Origin: Adineta vaga
Lineage: Eukaryota; Rotifera
Length of the DNA: 64,000 nt
NCBI GenBank assembly: GCA_021613535.1
Contig: CP075495.1
Span: 9,982,001 to 10,046,000 of the forward strand
Direction of reading: 5' to 3'
The translations under genes and the position numbers were made by a program. A model generated the notes under the pieces. The model had not been told where the DNA came from. It saw nothing but the letters and a program-made list of their open reading frames with translations, and did no database searches. Below, one piece after another: positions 61,940-64,000 of this stretch. Position 1 is the first letter of the stretch, and every line of letters starts with the position of its first letter.

Positions 61940-62164
61940 ATCTCCTTTCAAATGAGTAAACTCATTTAGTTATATTATCTTATTTTCTTCAATCTAGTTA
62001 AACTATCTATATATTCATGTGCATTTCATATACATTTATTAGATATATAATATATGAATGAAGAAAAGATATTGTTAAGATATACATTACGATAGAAAGA
62101 TTGATACAAAGACGAGATACATCTGACAAAATTAGTTTTTATTGAGGTTTTGCCTTGAATTTTA

Positions 62165-62529
62165 TTAATGTAAACTATTCGTTGTACATAATCGTTTTGC
62201 ACTATCGTTTTCATTTTGATTATGTTGTTCATGATTGACTACAGTTGTATTAGTTAATTTTCTTTTATTAATCGATGATTGTAAAGCATCAATGGTTGGT
62301 TGATCATCATCATTAACAATATCAACAATAACATCATTGTCATCAGTTGTCATAATCATACGATCATTACTATTTATCCGATTTTGATTACCATTATTAA
62401 ACATTGCATCCATAGCATCTCGAAGACATACACTAACATCTGGCATAACAGATAAATTTGTTCGAGCCTTCAATGAAAAGAATAGATATAAGAATCAACT
62501 TAGTTCAATAATAAGATGAAATTTACCAT
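62165..62529 (-). CDS. Small protein of unknown family
   Basis: The main exon is 62467-62165. The best start is an ATG at 62529-62527 that lies directly against a GT donor (intron 62468-62526), giving 101 residues beginning MARTNLSVMPDVSVCLRDAM. If the open frame upstream of that ATG (IQQLVFYFAM) is coding, this would instead be the 3' part of a longer gene. No partner exon fits before the CCDC15-like gene, which ends at 62664 on the same strand. The protein has an acidic, Asp-rich middle (TTDDNDVIVDIVNDDDQP) and a basic INKRKL motif. No family is recognised. Confidence 0.5.
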
Positions 62530-62663
62530 TGCAAAATAGAAAACTAACTGTTGAATATCTAAAATTCAAGAAAAAATACAACTTATAGTATTCATACTGA
62601 TTACTAATAACTAATATTCATTATATTCTTCTTTTCATTACACAAAAAAAAATAGAAAAATGA

Positions 62664-64000
62664 TTAATTTGTAGCTTGACAGGATGATAGTAAACTATGT
62701 AATGATGTCGCAAACGCTGTGGGATTTCGATAAAATGAACAGTTTTGTGAACATGTCATTGGATCAGCATCCCATATCGTTGAATGACATGAACATAATG
62801 TTGGCACATTGATTCCACGTTTTGAACAACGTTCTCGTAATGTTGTTTTCAATGCTCGAATGTATCTTGAAGAAGAAAATACACATGTGAGTATTGTCAG
62901 ATTTTGTTATACAATTATTTATATACCGTTCAATTTCTCGTCGTTTTTGTTCATGAATACGTTGTTGTCGAAGACGAGCTAATTCTTTTGGATCAGTACT
63001 ATTTACATCAAGGATGGATTCGTCTGGAAATGATATACAAATTAATTTATAATGATCTGTTATATAACTTACTGGAAATTGTTGATATTTGTTGTTGTTG
63101 TGCAAAAGATTCTTCTTGATGCAAACGTTCTGCTTCTTTTAATTCAACAAGACTAAATAATCAGAATGATAACAGATCAAATAAGAACTTGATGTTTTTT
63201 TTCCCGCTAACCGTTGCATTTCTTTGTTTTCTTTACTTAGAAGTAAAGCTTCTTTCACTTGTCGTCGTTCGATTGTCATAAATAAAGCGCGTGTAGCTTG
63301 AAGACGCTTACGATTTTCCAAATTTGTCAAACCACAAGTTAATGAATCTATATATGGAAAAGAGTCTAAAAAAACACAGAATATTCTTCAGTTAGCTTTC
63401 ATACCAGTTAATGCATTCAATGCAAATGTTGAAAGATGATTTTCACTCATTGATCGATGAAGTGTTGTGTCTTAAAAGAAAAATAAATTGATTTCATTTT
63501 CTAATTCTATTGAAAAGTATATTACCTGATGGTGGACGAATTTCTTCATTTTTATTTGTTTTCTAAGGAAAAGAATATAACATGAAGTATTGAGCGCTAA
63601 GAGATTATCTTACGATTGTTATCGGAATAGGATTTAGCCAAGTTCCTGCAGATGGTGTATCATCAGTGGATGGTAAAATATCTGATTGAATAAGTTGTTT
63701 GGAAGCTAAACGTTGTTTACTATGACGAACACGATTTGTTAGTTCATTTGGACGAAATGTTGATGATTCAAGCAGAGGAGTTGTAGCTCGTTGAGATAAA
63801 ACAACAACTGTATCAGCTGGAGCTGGTGGAGGTGGTAAAGCAACAGCTTCAATCTATATATCACAAAGAGAATATGTAAGATAAATTATCCTTCAAACGT
63901 ACTGTTTTATTAGTAGTCTGTCGTTGAACATGATTTTGAGCCTCTCGATAGAGACGAAGTCGATGACGAACAAAAGCATCCAGTTGTTCCACACGTTGTC
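62664..64000 (-). CDS. CCDC15: CCDC15-like coiled-coil protein, 3' part
   Basis: Eight coding segments run to the right edge (64000-63903, 63853-63614, 63562-63526, 63470-63405, 63365-63212, 63152-63073, 63023-62927, 62865-62664), all joining in phase; the 5' part lies outside. CCDC15 is a centriole inner-scaffold protein in vertebrates. The C-terminal signature is a Cys-rich end after a charged coiled coil: VPTLCSCHSTIWDADP, then CSQNCSFYRNPTAF and SLHSLLSSC, resembling the LCCCG...FWD...CANNCIFYKN pattern recalled for CCDC15. Coiled-coil stretches include RQQRIHEQKRREIERYI and LVELKEAERLHQEESF. An N-terminal Arg-rich helix (VEQLDAFVRHRLRLYREA) and a Pro-rich spacer (ALPPPPAPADT) precede them. 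Identification rests on the Cys-rich end. Confidence 0.72.

Noticed and set aside
1-64000. tRNA, rRNA or CRISPR features
   Set aside because: No tRNA B-box plus cloverleaf, rRNA segment or regularly spaced direct repeats were recognised; a covariance-model scan would be needed to be certain for tRNAs.

Overview
The window reads as nuclear DNA of a small animal, most likely a bdelloid rotifer. The base composition is strongly AT-rich. Genes are compact and split by many 45-75 bp GT-AG introns. Clear metazoan genes are present (a Pax3/7-type regulator, two seven-transmembrane receptors, cystinosin, BLOC1S2, RAD51B, Artemis, CCDC15). One enzyme, a terpene-synthase-like protein, looks bacterial by family, and bdelloids are known for such acquisitions. 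The species call is inference. Gene models below were rebuilt by hand across introns; where a complete length is given, exon lengths sum to whole codons.

Layout, left to right. 0-1.35 kb: 3' part of a DUF4139-like gene (+). 1.9-3.1 kb: ZIP zinc transporter (+). 3.2-4.45 kb: RAD51B-like recombinase (-). 4.66-6.8 kb: CDK5RAP1 tRNA methylthiotransferase (-). 6.9-8.3 kb: BLOC1S2, an easily missed three-exon gene (-). 8.6-10.1 kb: phosphatidylinositol transfer protein with an 8-nt exon (-). 12.66-14.4 kb: DXO/Rai1 decapping exonuclease (+), followed at 14.8-16.3 kb by an Artemis-type nuclease (+). 16.9-18.4 kb: class I isoprenoid-synthase-fold enzyme (-). 19.2-20.9 kb: flavin monooxygenase (-). 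22.6-23.0 kb: small PLDc_N-like membrane protein (-). 23-28.4 kb: a gene-poor AT-rich stretch.

28.5-32.4 kb: GPCR with a 1.8 kb intron (+). 33.2-34.1 kb: second GPCR reading frame broken by one in-frame TGA. 35.5-36.7 kb: Pax3/7-like gene whose paired domain keeps only its N-terminal (PAI) half. 37.5-39.3 kb: unknown nuclear-type protein with a Cys/His cluster (-). 40.8-41.2 kb: secreted protein with an upstream TATA box (-). 41.9-42.4 kb: single-pass membrane protein (+). 42.7-45.2 kb: alpha-1,3-fucosyltransferase (-). 46.4-47.9 kb: cystinosin (+). 48.2-48.7 kb: four-helix membrane protein (-). 49.3-50.4 kb: LAP1/TOR1AIP-like torsin cofactor (+). 52.5-53.7 kb: stomatin (+).

54.6-61.9 kb is the most unusual part. 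It holds two tandem genes with a helical armadillo-like region, a TIR domain and a C-terminal SAM-like domain, the reverse of the SARM1 order. They share tracts of complete identity that cross an intron, and the second copy carries a one-base frameshift near its 5' end. The window ends with a small unknown gene and the 3' half of a CCDC15-like gene (-).

Most of these genes are unrelated single-copy genes. Looser themes are nucleic-acid end processing and repair (RAD51B, DXO, Artemis), lysosome-related function (cystinosin, BLOC1S2), membrane receptors, and the TIR pair as possible NAD-consuming or immune-type effectors.
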